Part shown: one piece after another, positions 46,480 through 58,020 of the stretch
Position numbering within the stretch: position 1 is the stretch's first letter
How the letters are laid out: every line of letters begins with the position of its first letter
Assembly: GCA_037974665.1 (NCBI GenBank)
Contig: CM075768.1
Span: 11,213,001 to 11,277,000 of the forward strand
DNA length: 64,000 nucleotides
Direction of reading: 5' to 3'
DNA from: Ehretia macrophylla
Taxonomy: Eukaryota > Streptophyta > Magnoliopsida > Boraginales > Ehretiaceae
Notes under the pieces: model-generated
What the model saw: the letters and a program-made list of their open reading frames with translations, nothing else
What the model was told of the DNA's origin: nothing
Database searches by the model: none
Made by a program: the position numbers and the translations under genes

Positions 46480-47640
46480 TAAGGCAGGCTATGTTGTCAA
46501 CAGTTTAAAGGCATGGGTGTATGGACCACCACATCTATCTCATTGTAAATGTTTATGTTTTGCACTTTTGAGTAAAAAGAGTGACCTGAAAGGAAGTTTT
46601 TGCTTTGCTATGCTATGATGAGTTGGTTAGCCGGCAAGTGTTAAAAAGAGCAGCTATTACTGTGTTTGCTTTCACGTTCAGTTAAAAGAATTTTGAGTGG
46701 GCACGACAAAGATGTATGGCTTGCCATGTGTGGCTAGTTAATTGGATTAGTGACACCTTTTATGAGTTTCATTCTGGTTAGTGTGGGAAAATTAGATTTT
46801 TCGAGGTATAGATCTGTCTCAGTCGACAATGAAAAAATTTAATGTTTATAAATTATTAATATATATAATAATGATAAAATTATATAAATAATTTTAAATT
46901 ATTAAAGTTTTGTTTGGCTTAATTGTGAAATTTTAATTTTTGATTTGAAGAGTTTTTGCACTAAAATTTTGGTTAGATTTGTTGTTGAATAAAAGTCGTT
47001 GACTATTTGGCCTATATTAGTTAATATTGAGCTGTTAAAAAATTTGAGGGAAATATTATATTATAAAAAATATGAAATGGTATATTTGATAAATAAATAA
47101 AAAACAGTTTCATAAAAACTTATTTTGAAAAATTTTAATTTGAAGATTCTTATTTTTAACTTTTTTCATCTTCAATTTTTACCTAAAAATAATTTTAAAA
47201 AATAATCAAACAAATGAGATCAGTTTCTAAATTCATAAAAATTAATTTTTCTTCAAAACTCTGTGCGGGATAGGACAGTTAGATAGATGGATGGTGATCA
47301 CCTAGTCACTAGCCAGTTTATCCAATCAATTATTGTTGGCGATTAGCTATCTTTCTTTTTTTAATGGTTATATAGCTATCGATCCACAATAAGGAGTAGC
47401 GCAGAAAGCCCAACGGTCACGCAAGGCTTAGGTCATGTCAAAGTTGAACGTTTTGCTACATGACAAGTGGCTATTGGCAAGGAACGAAGTTGAGAAAATT
47501 CCGGAAAAAAAAGAAACGAAAAGAAAAAGAAAAAGAAAAGTTTATATTGAAAATATTAACTTAATTAAATATACACTATTTAATCATTAAAATTTTTGAA
47601 TTAAGTGATTATTTAACAGTCACGATCTTGGCAAACTTTG

Positions 47641-48056
47641 TCTACCCAACAACGATTTTTACTTTTATTTTTCAAGAAGAAGTCGTGTCATTAATAATGT
47701 GTTAGAGCTTGAAAGTCAAAATCTGTAATGGAATACCTCAAGCTTTTGAAAAGGAGAATTTTACACTACTATTAACCCGAAAATATTGAATTAGTGTCAC
47801 TTTCCCTCCACGATGTATATATTTTTGTCTTCTTATTTTTATTTAATATCACTTAACCTCCTTGCATGATTTAATTAACAAAAATATCTATTGCGGTCGT
47901 TAAAAGTATACAAATGTAGAAAAATTCCCATTCTTTATACCTATTATTTATTTACTTTTTCTAATGGAAATTCAAAACTACAAGGAAAAATATAAAACTT
48001 CAAGCAAAATGTTAATGTTTTATCCCCCAAAATTTATTTTCTTTTTTATATACACT
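47641..48056. other. Intergenic sequence, nothing seen
   Basis: AT-rich, with no ORF, repeat or RNA signature that I recognise. Confidence 0.5.
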
Positions 48057-48078
48057 TAAGCTTCGTTTGTTTCCCTAA

Positions 48079-48531
48079 GGGTTTGTTTGGATTCAGAAGG
48101 AAAAAAAAAATAAAGGAAAGGAAATAATTCAATAATAAAGGAAAAGAAAGGGGAGGATTACATCTTGTTTGGATCGGGTAAATTTATAAAGGAAAAATTC
48201 GTAAAAAATTATGTGTATTCTTTGTTTCGATTGAAAATGAAATGATAAGTTTTATAAACAAATTTCATTTTTATCTTTTTCTAAGAGGATAAGTGTAATA
48301 CATAAAAAGGGTAATATAGATATTATGTAATAATTTAGATGAATTAACCCTAAATCACCCTAATTTAGAATGATTACCAAATCATCTCATTAAGTGATTT
48401 TAGAAATCACTTTGAATCAACTCACCCTCAAAACCTATCAATCCAAACATGAGAAAAAAAATTAAAAATTACCCCAAATTCAATCCTTTGCCCACCCCCC
48501 CCCCCCCCCCCAAAATCACTCAATCCAAACC
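48079..48531. mobile_element. MITE with 9-bp TSD TTTCCCTAA
   Basis: 453 bp starting GGGTTTGTTTGGATTCAG and ending ACTCAATCCAAACC. TTTCCCTAA is present at 48070-48078 and 48532-48540. Near the right end is a run of about 21 C residues (48491-48511), which may be unstable. No coding capacity. Confidence 0.7.
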
Positions 48532-48772
48532 TTTCCCTAAAACTTAATTTTGAAAAATATTTTTCTAATTTTTCGATGTTTGGTAAGATCACAAGTAAAA
48601 TAAGTCAATTGAAAAACATTATGTAAAAGAACTAGTTATGAGAAGTGTCAAATGTTTCATGTGTGTTTTAGGTGATGGAAATATTTTTTACTCCACACTC
48701 CATTGCACCCTAGCCACCCCCCAACTCATCACACCCATAAAATACATGTGTGTTTATATATACGTGTTCTTA

Positions 48773-48836
<64 letters not shown>
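48773..48836. repeat. Compound (TG)n(TA)n microsatellite
   Basis: About 16 bp of TG units followed by about 48 bp of TA units. ORFs across it consist of short-period repeats and are not genes. Confidence 0.95.
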
Positions 48837-48838
<2 letters not shown>

Positions 48839-48839
<1 letters not shown>

Positions 48840-48899
48840 TGGCAGAGCTAGGCACGTAGGGACAGGGTGTGCACGATAGTGGCGGAGCTAGGCACGTGT
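48839..48899. repeat. Two copies of a hAT-type terminus
   Basis: GTGGCAGAGCTAGGCACGT and GTGGCGGAGCTAGGCACGT lie 42 bp apart in the same orientation. The sequence matches the CAGTGGCGGAG style of hAT MITE ends seen elsewhere in the window. No matching right end was found. Confidence 0.5.
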
Positions 48900-48959
48900 T
48901 TACAAGCAATTTTTTTTTTTCATTTGTTCCTCTTTTTGACGAATGAAACATGAATTATA

Positions 48960-49380
48960 TATGTTATTGTATCAATTAAAAATAATAATTCAAAAGAACA
49001 ATAAAAAATAATACACAACTATAACAAAAAATAAAAAATAATAAACAACTAAAACTAAAAGTGAAACTATATATAACTAAAAATAATACTAAACAAGTAA
49101 AAATACAAATAGAAAATTAAAACAACTATACCTAAAAGGCTAAAATTAATAATCAACTACTATAATTAAAACTAAAAATGATAAATAAAAGCAACTATAA
49201 ATAAAACTAATAATAAATAACTATTAGTCTTTAACTAAAATAAAAATTAGCAATTACAAATAAAAACTAAAACTAATCCAAACTATTAATAACAATTAAA
49301 ATAATAATAAACAAACAAGTAAAATTAAACATCCATACAAATTAATAACAATTAAAGTAAACCTCCCATTTCTTTTTGCT
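48960..49380. other. A-rich low-complexity stretch
   Basis: Simple AATAA/AACTA-type sequence without recognisable features, inside the large foldback element. Confidence 0.6.
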
Positions 49381-49780
49381 ACAAAAAAAACACTCAAACC
49401 TTAAGTTGTCAACGTCGTGGAAGGAGGGGTGGGGGGGTGGTTTTGTCTTGCCATAATGCCTTTGGACTTGGGTGATTGTGGATTGCCGATTGGTAAAATG
49501 GCGAGTATGTGGGATTTTTTTTTTTTTTTTTGTCGTATGAGTATGGTAGGGTTGTTGATGAGTGATGGGTATTATTGGTGTTGTTAGACTTTGGATAAAG
49601 TGAAGTAAGTAGCTTTGGTAATTGGTGCGACACTATGCAGGCGTTATCTTTTTTTTCAACCAAAAAAAAATGAATTTACAAAAATACCCTCACTAGGTGA
49701 GGGATATTTTTCGACATGAAATTTTATATAAAAAAAAATATACACATATAATATATATGTTAACCGTGCGGGTAGATGGT

Positions 49781-49925
49781 GGGAAGGGTGGGGGGTGGGA
49801 ATAGGTAGGGTAGAGAGGTAGAGTGGAGGGTTGTGGGTAGGGTGGGGTGAGGGGTAAGGTAGAGAGGGGGATGGGGGTGGGGGTGGGGGGTAGGGGATAG
49901 GGGGTAGGGGTGGTTAGGGTGGGGG
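49781..49925. repeat. G-rich block, many runs of three or more G
   Basis: About 145 bp of GGGTAGGGTGGGG-like sequence on the + strand with more than a dozen G-runs separated by one to five bases, in an otherwise AT-rich region. Such sequence can form G-quadruplexes. The proline-rich ORF on the other strand is an artefact. Confidence 0.8.
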
Positions 49926-50264
49926 TAAAATGGGTGAGTTTCGAAAAATATTTTCTTCTCCCAAATGACAAGAAAACATTTTCTCCTCTTTTGTACTAAA
50001 ATTTTTCCTTGACTGAAAAATATTTTTCAGTTGACCAAATTTTTTGTGTTACCAAACATCGAAAAATTTGAAATATATATTTTAAGAAAATATTTTACTG
50101 CAAACAAACGGAGCCTAAGGTGGACTTAGACTATGGCCCCACCCATGGTCTAAGTCCTTTAGGAATTATAAAATTACTCTACAATTTTACAAAATTACAA
50201 TTATTTTTTTCTTTTCCTTCTTCATCTCTCTTCCTTCCTCTCAAACTTTTTCACCCCCATTCCC

Positions 50265-50467
50265 TGTAAAGGTGGGAATTTCGCCTCACCAAGTGTAGTA
50301 TTCTCATTGAATATTTAACAGAGTATACAAGAGGTTATTTACAAGTAGTATGACTCTTATCAGATATACAACAATCTACCAATACATAGCTATCAGATAC
50401 AACACTATTATTGCTAAGGATAAGGCATTCAGATTGTAGATAACGCATAATCCCATAGCTGTTTACA
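50265..50467 (-). repeat. Copia-3 3' LTR
   Basis: 203 bp, TGTAAA to TTTACA on the + strand, so the termini are themselves inverted. Confidence 0.92.
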
Positions 50468-50531
50468 CCCCCTTGCAAGCTGATAGGGGAGCAAGCACCG
50501 GAAGCTTGGCTTTAAGCTCTTCAAACTGTGG

Positions 50532-53500
50532 TCAATAAAGCACTTTAGTAAACAAGTCAGCTGGTTGCTCTTTAGTAAAGATGTATTGTATCTTGAATGT
50601 GCCATCATTTACCTTATCACGGAAGAAGTGAATATCGAGTTCTATATGCTTACTGTATTGATGAACCACTAGATTGGAAGCCATGTAAATAACACTAATA
50701 TTATCACTAAAAATGGTGCTTGGATGCAAGCAAGAGGCTCTAAGAAATTGAAGTATATGAATAAACCATAACAACTCAGAACTCAAAGAGGCTAATGCTC
50801 AATATTCAGCTTCGGCACTAGACCTTGAAACAACATTTTGCTTCTTAGAATCCCATGCGACAAGATTTGGACCCAAAAATACCGCATATCCAGTGGTTGA
50901 ACGACGAGTATCAATATACCCAGCCCAATCAGCATCACTATAACCTGTGAGAGTTAGCTTTTTACATGGCCTGAAAAATAAGGCACAATGTAATGTGTGC
51001 TTGATATAGCGCAATATGTGTTTGACAGCAACAAGGTGGGGTTCTCGTGGTGCATGCATGAACTGACACACGCTATTAACAACATAAGAGAGATTACGGC
51101 GTGTCATTGTTAAGTATTGTAGGGTACCAATTAAGCGCCAAAATTCTGTTGGATCAGCAAGAGCATTCCCTTATGTTGAGTTGAAAGATGTGGACGCCAT
51201 TGGTGTGGCAATAGGTTTTACACCATCCAGGCCATAAAGTTGCAGCAGCTCTACATAATATTTTGTTTAGGTCAATAAGAGTCCATCACCATGTTGAACG
51301 ACCTCCATGCCAAGAAAGAAATGAAGCGGTCCTAGATCTTTCATGTCAAATTGGCAAGAAAGTGAGGCAATAAACTTGTGAATATGAGCAACGGAGTTTC
51401 CAGTAAGGATTATATCATCGACATATATTAAGAGAATGATGATATGACTAAAAGATTGTCGCAAAAATAAGGATGCATCATGATGAGAGTTAATAAATCT
51501 AGAAAAGATCAAATAAGTGCTGAAATTTTTATACCAAGCTCTTGGTGCCTGCTTAAGGCCGTAGAGTGGCTTGCACAATTTGCAAACATATTGAGAGTAA
51601 TCTGGATTAACAAACCCTTGAGGCTAGCTCATGTAGACATTTCTGACAAGTCGCCATGTAGAAAGGTATTTTTAACGTCTAATTGTCTAAAAGGCCAACC
51701 ATTAGAAAGTACTAGACTGATAATCAATCTGATTGTGCCTGGACAGACTATTAGACTAAAGGTGTCAAAATAATCACGGCCAGGCTGTTGATTGTACCTC
51801 TTTGTAACAAGGTGTGCTTTATATCTTTCTAAAGAACCATCTGCTCGATGTTTAACTCAATAAACCCACTTACTACCAATGATATTCATACCTGGAGTAG
51901 GAGGTATGAGAGTCCAAGTCCGATTTTTCATTAATGAATTAAACTCCTCAAGCATTGCATTATGCCAATTTTGATCCTTGTTTGCTCGAGTGAATGAAGT
52001 AGTTTCTAAAGGTAGAGATTGAGTTGTTAACACAAGACATTGCCACAATAGATATCTAGTGGATAACAAAGCTTTAGCATGACGAGTTCCTATCCATCGA
52101 ACGTGTCGTCATGTGATGTGTACGTTCAGGATTGAGAATGGGACACGACAAGGTTGCATTAGATGGTTCTATTGGTGTCGAACTTGGATGCAAATTAGTC
52201 ACAGATGAGATTGATTGTGAAGCCAAGATATCATCATGTGCAGTTGGCGGCTGAGTAGATGGTAGCTTAGCAAGACTAGGACTATAATTGTGTTGTCGAC
52301 TAGAGCAACTAGGCGGTTGAATAGATTCACTAGGAGATGATTGAGTAGTAATGATATTTTGAGAGTTGCCATAGGAAATGGACGCATGGTGAATGACGAT
52401 GAAGAACCGGCTGATGTAGAGTCATGAGAGTGCCCTGAAACAGATGGAAAACAAGTTTCATCGAAGACAACATGACGAGAAACAATTATCTTATTGGAAT
52501 GGGAATTGTAGCATTTGTACCCCTTGTGATATGGGCTATACCCCATAAAAATGCATCAACAACTTTTATAATCTAACTTTGAATGGCCAAAAGTGGTTAA
52601 GCATGGATAACATAGAGATCCAAAGACACATAAGAATGAGTAATCAGAAGTGGCACCATATAAAAGCTCATAAGGCAATTTGTTATTCAATAGAGGAGTT
52701 GACATTCGATTAATAAGATATATAGCTGTTGAAAAATCATGATTCCATAACTCCTTTGGTAATTTACTGTGAGCCAACAATGTAAGAACTGTCTTAACCA
52801 AGTATCGATGTTTTCGTTCAGTGACCCTATTTTGTTCAAGGGTGCCAGGGCAATATAATTTGTGTATGATGCCATGCTTTTTAAAAAACAGTTGCAGATT
52901 ATTAGTCATAAATTCCCCTCCAGCATCACTTTGTATATATTTTATATTCATACCACACAAATTTTGCACCATAGAAATAAATTGAGGAAAGATAGTTGCA
53001 ACATCAGATTTGCGAAAAAAGTGGGTAATACCAAGCATATCGAGAAAAATAATCTATTATAATTAGATAATACCGAAAACCTTCCAAAGAGTTGGTAGGT
53101 GTTGGACCCTATACATCACAATGAACAATATTTAGTACAGATGAGGAATGGGGTACATGACTCTTAAAAAGCAATCTATGACTATTTCCCAGTTGACAAC
53201 TTCCACATGGTGAAGATGAATCTGGATAAGTGATTATTGAAGACAAACGATGAAGCTACTGAGAGGTTCTAATTAATGGATACCCCAAGCGAGCATACCA
53301 AATTGCAGACGACATTTTATTGCATAGAAAACTGAATTTCATAGGCTGGTGAAGAGAATACAATCCACCTTTCATCCAACCCTGGTGCAACGTTCTGCCT
53401 GTCTTCAAGTCCTTTATATAATAACCAGATGCAGTGAAAATAAAGCAACAATCATGCTCCTTAGTGAATTGAGCAACAGATAGTAATTGCTTAGTAAGGA

Positions 53501-54685
53501 AGGAACAACCAATACACGAGAATGGAAAATGCGACCATTAGACAAATTAATAGGAGAAATACCAGTATGAGTAATGGGCAATCCAGCACCATTTCCAACC
53601 ATAACACGATCTGTACCATAATAGGATTGTTTACTGGCCACATACATTTCATCAGAAGTCATATGATGACTTGCTCCGGTGTCAACGTACCACGCAGGAT
53701 TGTTGGGTTCTGCAATTTACAAGGCTGAAAAAGCTTTGGTATTGTGAACAACAGCGTCATCAGGTGCCCAAATATTATTGGCCTTGTGATATGGATGGCT
53801 ACACCGATAGCAAACAACATGTGTAGGAGCTGAATTAGAATTGTTAAAGTTGGAGGATTATCGACCTCGACCACGTTGGCCACGTCCTCCACGCCTACTA
53901 GTTTGAGATGAAGCTCAATCGGGAGAGAATTGGCGTGAAAGATGGCTGGAATCGGGAGTAGAAGTGGACATCAAGGAAACAGACTTGTCAATAGTGTTCA
54001 CAGAAACCTATAAGTGTAATTCAAAATCCATTAGAAAACCACACACCTTAACAAAGGATAGAGTGTCTGGTCTAGAGTTGATTGCCGCCTCAATAGGATC
54101 AAAATCAGATCCTAAACTGCGCAAGGTCCAGAGTACAAGATCGCCATCATCCATCGTTCGTCCTGCACTGGCAAGAACCAAAGATAATGATTTGGCACGT
54201 TGCACATAACTATGAACTAACTGATTTCCTTTGACAAAAGATTGGAGTTCTGTTTTTATTTGTTGGATACGTGCTCGAGATTGTGATCCATAGAGCAGTT
54301 CCAAGGTAATCCAAACATCACGAGCGGTGGTTTTGTCAACTACTTGAAAAAGAGCAGAATCCGAAAGTGAGACCAATAACCAACCAAGGACCATTTGGTC
54401 GAGACGAACCTATTTGGCTACATCAAAAGGAGAAGCAGTAGGCTTAAGGGTCGAGCCATCAATAAACCTGAGTAAGCCATGAAAACGCAGGACCGGAAAG
54501 ACTTGAATCTTCCACAACATAAAATTGTCAGTGCTCAACTTGAGAGAAATTTCTTGGTTGTTTGTTTTTACTGCAAGTAGAGATGCCACTAGAATAGCAA
54601 TAGAAGAGTTTGGAGTAGAGATGTTGGTGGAAGAAGATGAGGATGCCATGATCGAAGTTGAATCTTGTGTGAAAAAAAAATCCAC
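50532..54685 (-). pseudogene. Copia-3 gag-pol, broken
   Basis: Gag starts near 54685 (54410-54685, then 54008-54394 with RDVWITLELLYGSQSRARI). The knuckle is degraded (CYRCSHPYHK, last cysteine lost). Protease keeps WYVDTGASHHMTSD (about 53660). Integrase includes ARLGYP, CQLGNSHR and TERKHRYL. RT has IIGSKWVY, KPLYGLKQAPRAWYKNF and YVDDIILTG. RNase H has DADWAG and SSAEAEY, then SKHIELDIHFFRD and PADLFTKVL. Stops between these segments (for example after FDVAK, before RTSQ and after AEAEY) prevent a full polyprotein. Confidence 0.88.
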
Positions 54686-54702
54686 CTAAGCTTTGTATAC
54701 CA

Positions 54703-54905
54703 TGTAAATGTGGGAATTTCACCTCACCAAGTGTAGTATTCTCATTGAATATTTAACAGCGTATACAAGAAGTTGTTTACAAGTAATATGACTCTTATTA
54801 GATATACAACAATCTACCAATACATAACTATCAGATACAACACTATTGTTGCTAAGGATAAGGCATTCAGATTATAGATAACGCATAATCCCATAGTCGT
54901 TTACA
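54703..54905 (-). repeat. Copia-3 5' LTR
   Basis: 203 bp partner of 50265-50467. It is followed at 54909 by about 25 bp of CCA repeats that belong to the host MITE. Confidence 0.92.
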
Positions 54906-55643
54906 TTCCCACCACCACCACCACCACCACCACCATATTCATCTTCCACTATTTTCTCCACCATCTTTACCTCCCTTTTTAAAACCAACAAATCTATCAC
55001 CCTTATTACACCACATTCATCTACCATTTTTACCTCTAACAAACCCACCATCTTTACCTATTATCATCTTAATATTCACCATTTTCTTCCTCTTTACTAC
55101 AATAAACCCACCACCTTCATCTACTATTTGTAACTTTACCTTCACCATTTTCACCCTAGCAAACCCATATCCTTTTCTCCAAACACTTCTACTACCGCCC
55201 TTTCTTCCTTTTACCTCCGATAAAACCCACCACCCCTCCCTCAAAAAACTTCTACCATTTTCCACCACACAAACCTTACCCCATTTATCCAAATCTACCA
55301 ATCCCGAACCCACCACCATGCTCCACCTAGCTGTTGTTGTTAATTTTTCAATAGTAGTAAGTAGTGGCTTCTAAAGTGGGTTTGTTTAAGAGGTAAAATT
55401 ATGTATTTTGGAGGTTATATTCATGCTTAAAACAAAGGGATGAGTATTTTGATCTAAAAATCATTGAAAATTCATGTAGAAAAGTAGAGTTTGAAGACTG
55501 GAAAACTATTGAGGGATGTGGGTTGTTTTATAATTTATTAAACTTTTGAAATGTTGTTGTAAATATGATATTTACATATGATGATGTGTCAACAAATTAG
55601 AGCACTTAGACTATGGATGGGGCCATGGTCTAAGTCCACCTAA

Positions 55644-56179
55644 GAATCTTCCGGTGTTTATGTGTGCAAACGTGTGTATCTATAAAAATCTCCCACTGAA
55701 AAGTGTTATCCATTATGGCAACCAAACAATAAAAAATACTCTATTTTTTCAAGCAAATATTGTCCTTGTATAACAATTATAACAACCATGTATATACATT
55801 GAGGGGGTAAACTGATATTAACCTAAAAATGTTAATAATACTTTACCCCTTCAATGTAGACAATATAATTATTTTGTCCACTGATAGTTATTTCGTATCA
55901 CTTAATGCCATTAGATTATTAGATAAAGGAACAAGTATATTTATACATTTTATATTTTTTCACAACTACAAGGGATAGTGTTGTTAACTAAATTATGGAA
56001 AGAAGTTAAATGATATTTATTAAATTAAATAACAAAATTGTATATTGTATATACATTCTAAGGGTAAAGTGATATACACAATGTTTTGTAGGGAATTGTT
56101 GTGTAAAATACCCTTTCAAAAGTTTGGACCCTTTTGTCAATTTTATATTAAACCAAATTTAAACCTTAAAAACACCATC
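55644..56179. other. Intergenic sequence with a 64-bp imperfect palindrome
   Basis: No gene. 55795-55858 is an imperfect palindrome with arms TACATTGAGGGGGTAAA and, reversed, TACATTGAAGGGGTAAA, continuing through ATTAAC. It may be a very short MITE remnant. A similar AGGGTAAAGTGATA phrase recurs at 56060. Confidence 0.5.
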
Positions 56180-58020
56180 TTTCCTAGAAACAAAAGGGAG
56201 CCATAAATAATTTACTTCCGTTATGTGCAAGTATATGATATAATAATAAGATGGTGATTGGTATGCTGGATTAATGGGTTGAAAATGTAATGTGTGACAT
56301 TCTTGGCTTTATTCCCATGTTGGTTATGAAGTAATGAAGTTGAAATTTTTATTCTAAGTAATTTGATTCCCCTCAATTTGGGATTAGCCATTCTTGACAA
56401 AACACATAGAAATAGTTCATTCTCATGTCTATAGCAATGAACTCATTTGTCAAATGATCAAAATACCCTTTCAAAATATAATAACAATTATTATTATTAT
56501 TGTTGTTGTATTATTATTATTTTATTATCAGAATAAAAATTATTTTATTTATTATTGACAATATTATTATTATTATTAAAATTATTGAAATGCACTCTCA
56601 AAACATAACACGTTTATAATAACAGAAGGTTAATCCTAATTGCCATTGTTATTAGTTAATAATATTATTGTATTTAAATGACCAAAATATTTTTTCAAAC
56701 ATAACATGAATATAAAAACAAAAGGGTGTTCCTTATTATTATAATTATTGTTCTTATTTAACATAATAATTATTTATTATTATAATAATATTATTATCAA
56801 ATGAAAAAGTACTCTTTCAAAATGAAACATGAATATAATAAAAAAGTGCAATCCTTGTAAATATTATTTATTGATATTAATAATATTATTACTTGTCAAA
56901 TTTTCAAAATACCTTTTCAAAATATATATGTGTATAATAACAAAATATATAATTTCATTATTATTTATTAATAACAAAAATAATATTATTATTATTACTA
57001 TAATCATCATATTATATATATTTTTATTCTTAGACAATTTCATGTATATAATAATAAAAGAGTAATGATCTTCTCATTTTATAAAAGTCATTCACAATAC
57101 TGATCTAGTATACTGATTTCTAGACATAATTTTGAAATCAATGCATCAATTTTTATCTTTATTCTTGAAGCATACCAAGCATGACATATTCTTTCTCAAG
57201 TTAACCACATTTCCCCTTCCATTCAATTTCTTAACTCATTCGATTAATGTCTAAACTCTTTTCATGATACCAATCGCCACTTTATATTATTGGCAAAACA
57301 TAGCCCTCTTACGTACATATTTCAAAAACTCACTTTCCTCCTTTTTTAATATCAAGAAATTCTTGCTCTTTCCAATCTATAGTGATTTTTCTAATGGATT
57401 CTTTTTTTTCTCGATATTTTTCTAATGGATTCGATAAAACTGTTTGACTTGAGATAAAAAACCAGAAAGTTCTTTTATCAAAGAAGCCCGGGCTTCCTAT
57501 GTGTGGTAATTACTAAAAAGATTATACTTCTTTGCACTAACCGAATCTTAATACATTTAACCGTTTTAATATATTAAGCTCGTACAGATAATAAAACATG
57601 ATGGCGTGTTAATCTAGCATTTCTTTGACTGTTGATGCCACAAAAATATTTGCATGGATGCACACTATTTCTTTATTTTTCTGTTACTTGTCACATTCAT
57701 TTTGCATGTTTGACCCCATAAAATAATTGTGGAACACTTTCGAAAAATAAAAATTCGTAGTAGATTATTAATTTATATAAATACCTTCTTTATGTATAAA
57801 TTTTTTTAGTAGTAATTTATTAACCTCGCTTATTCAAAATTTTGGCTCCCTCCCTCTCTGCTAATGATAAAAGAGCAGCAGCTATTAACATGTTTGATCA
57901 GAATATTCGGAAAAAGAAATTCATGTTAAGGACATCAAATTAATTAAGTATAACTAATCAAAAGTTTAACTTTTTAAATCAAGTAGTTATTTAACAGTTT
58001 ACGGTCTTGGTAAATCTCAT
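56180..58020. repeat. Duplicated block C (partial copy of A and B)
   Basis: AGGGAGCCATAAATAATTTACTTCCG (56195) matches A 33590; the TGGATTCGATAAAACTGTTTG segment (57428) matches B 45800; CTAGCATTTCTTTGACTGTTGATGCCACAAAA (57616) matches A 34170; and TTATTTAACAGTTTACGGTCTTGG (57987) matches the end of block B. The middle is shortened relative to A and B and is interrupted by the element at 56252-57285. Confidence 0.65.
56252..57285. mobile_element. About 1-kb AT-rich TIR element, copy 2
   Basis: The left end GATGGTGATTGGTATG and right end, reversed, AGTGGCGATTGGTATC match the element at 37300-38292. The middle is rich in TTATTA words and in phrases such as AAAATACCCTTTCAAAATATA, repeated four or five times (about 56460, 56690, 56810, 56910). 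It interrupts block C. Confidence 0.65.

Larger units (their letters stand above)
42870..47640. repeat. Duplicated block B (downstream of MAPKKK copy 2)
   Basis: Direct copy of block A: GCCCTCATGAACCTAAAGG (42889), AGAGCCATGTGGTAGGAATAC (43604), the AGAAGTTGTAACTAATTATAC segment (43758), CCACGCATGCTGGTG (46088), the 46498-46740 segment ending in CATGTGTGG, and ACATGACAAGTGGCTATTGG (47458). Its last part, around TTATTTAACAGTCACGATC (47611), also matches block C. It carries four MITEs of its own. Confidence 0.7.
48057..50118. mobile_element. Large foldback element (TIR CTTAAGCTTCGTTTGTTT)
   Basis: The left end CTTAAGCTTCGTTTGTTT and the right end, reversed, CTTAGGCTCCGTTTGTTTG are inverted. 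So are the next segments, with TTTTTCGATGTTTGGTAA near 48573 and its complement near 50052. The right terminus is interrupted by the Tourist element starting at 50119; its last bases may lie after 55643. It contains another MITE (48079-48531), a microsatellite, two hAT-like ends and a G-rich block. No target duplication is clear. Confidence 0.55.
50265..54905 (-). mobile_element. Copia-3, complete but inactive Copia retrotransposon
   Basis: 4,641 bp with 203-bp LTRs at both ends and a perfect 5-bp duplication TTCCC (50260-50264 and 54906-54910). On the minus strand the order is gag, protease, integrase, RT, RNase H. A primer site close to TGGTATACAAAGC (near 54690-54702) follows the 5' LTR. 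The two LTRs differ at about 12 of 203 positions (about 94% identity), so it is younger than the Gypsy element at 13081. Confidence 0.92.
50119..55640. mobile_element. Tourist/PIF-like MITE containing Copia-3
   Basis: The left end starts GGTGGACTTAGACTATGG and the right end, reversed, GGTGGACTTAGACCATGG; both continue inverted for about 40 bp (the inverted GGCCCCACCCATGG segments). TAA flanks it (50116-50118 and 55641-55643), as in PIF/Harbinger elements. Without Copia-3 the element is about 880 bp, with a CCACCATCTTTACC-rich middle (54911-55330). ORFs there are simple-sequence artefacts. Confidence 0.75.

Noticed and set aside
48638..48951. ORFs on both strands with TYIYIYI-type repeats
   Set aside because: Microsatellite translation.
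49693..49971. Proline-rich ORF on the minus strand
   Set aside because: Complement of the G-rich tract; period and composition explain it.
55017..55319. 100-codon ORF on the minus strand
   Set aside because: Low-complexity CCACC/TTTACC sequence inside the Tourist-like MITE.
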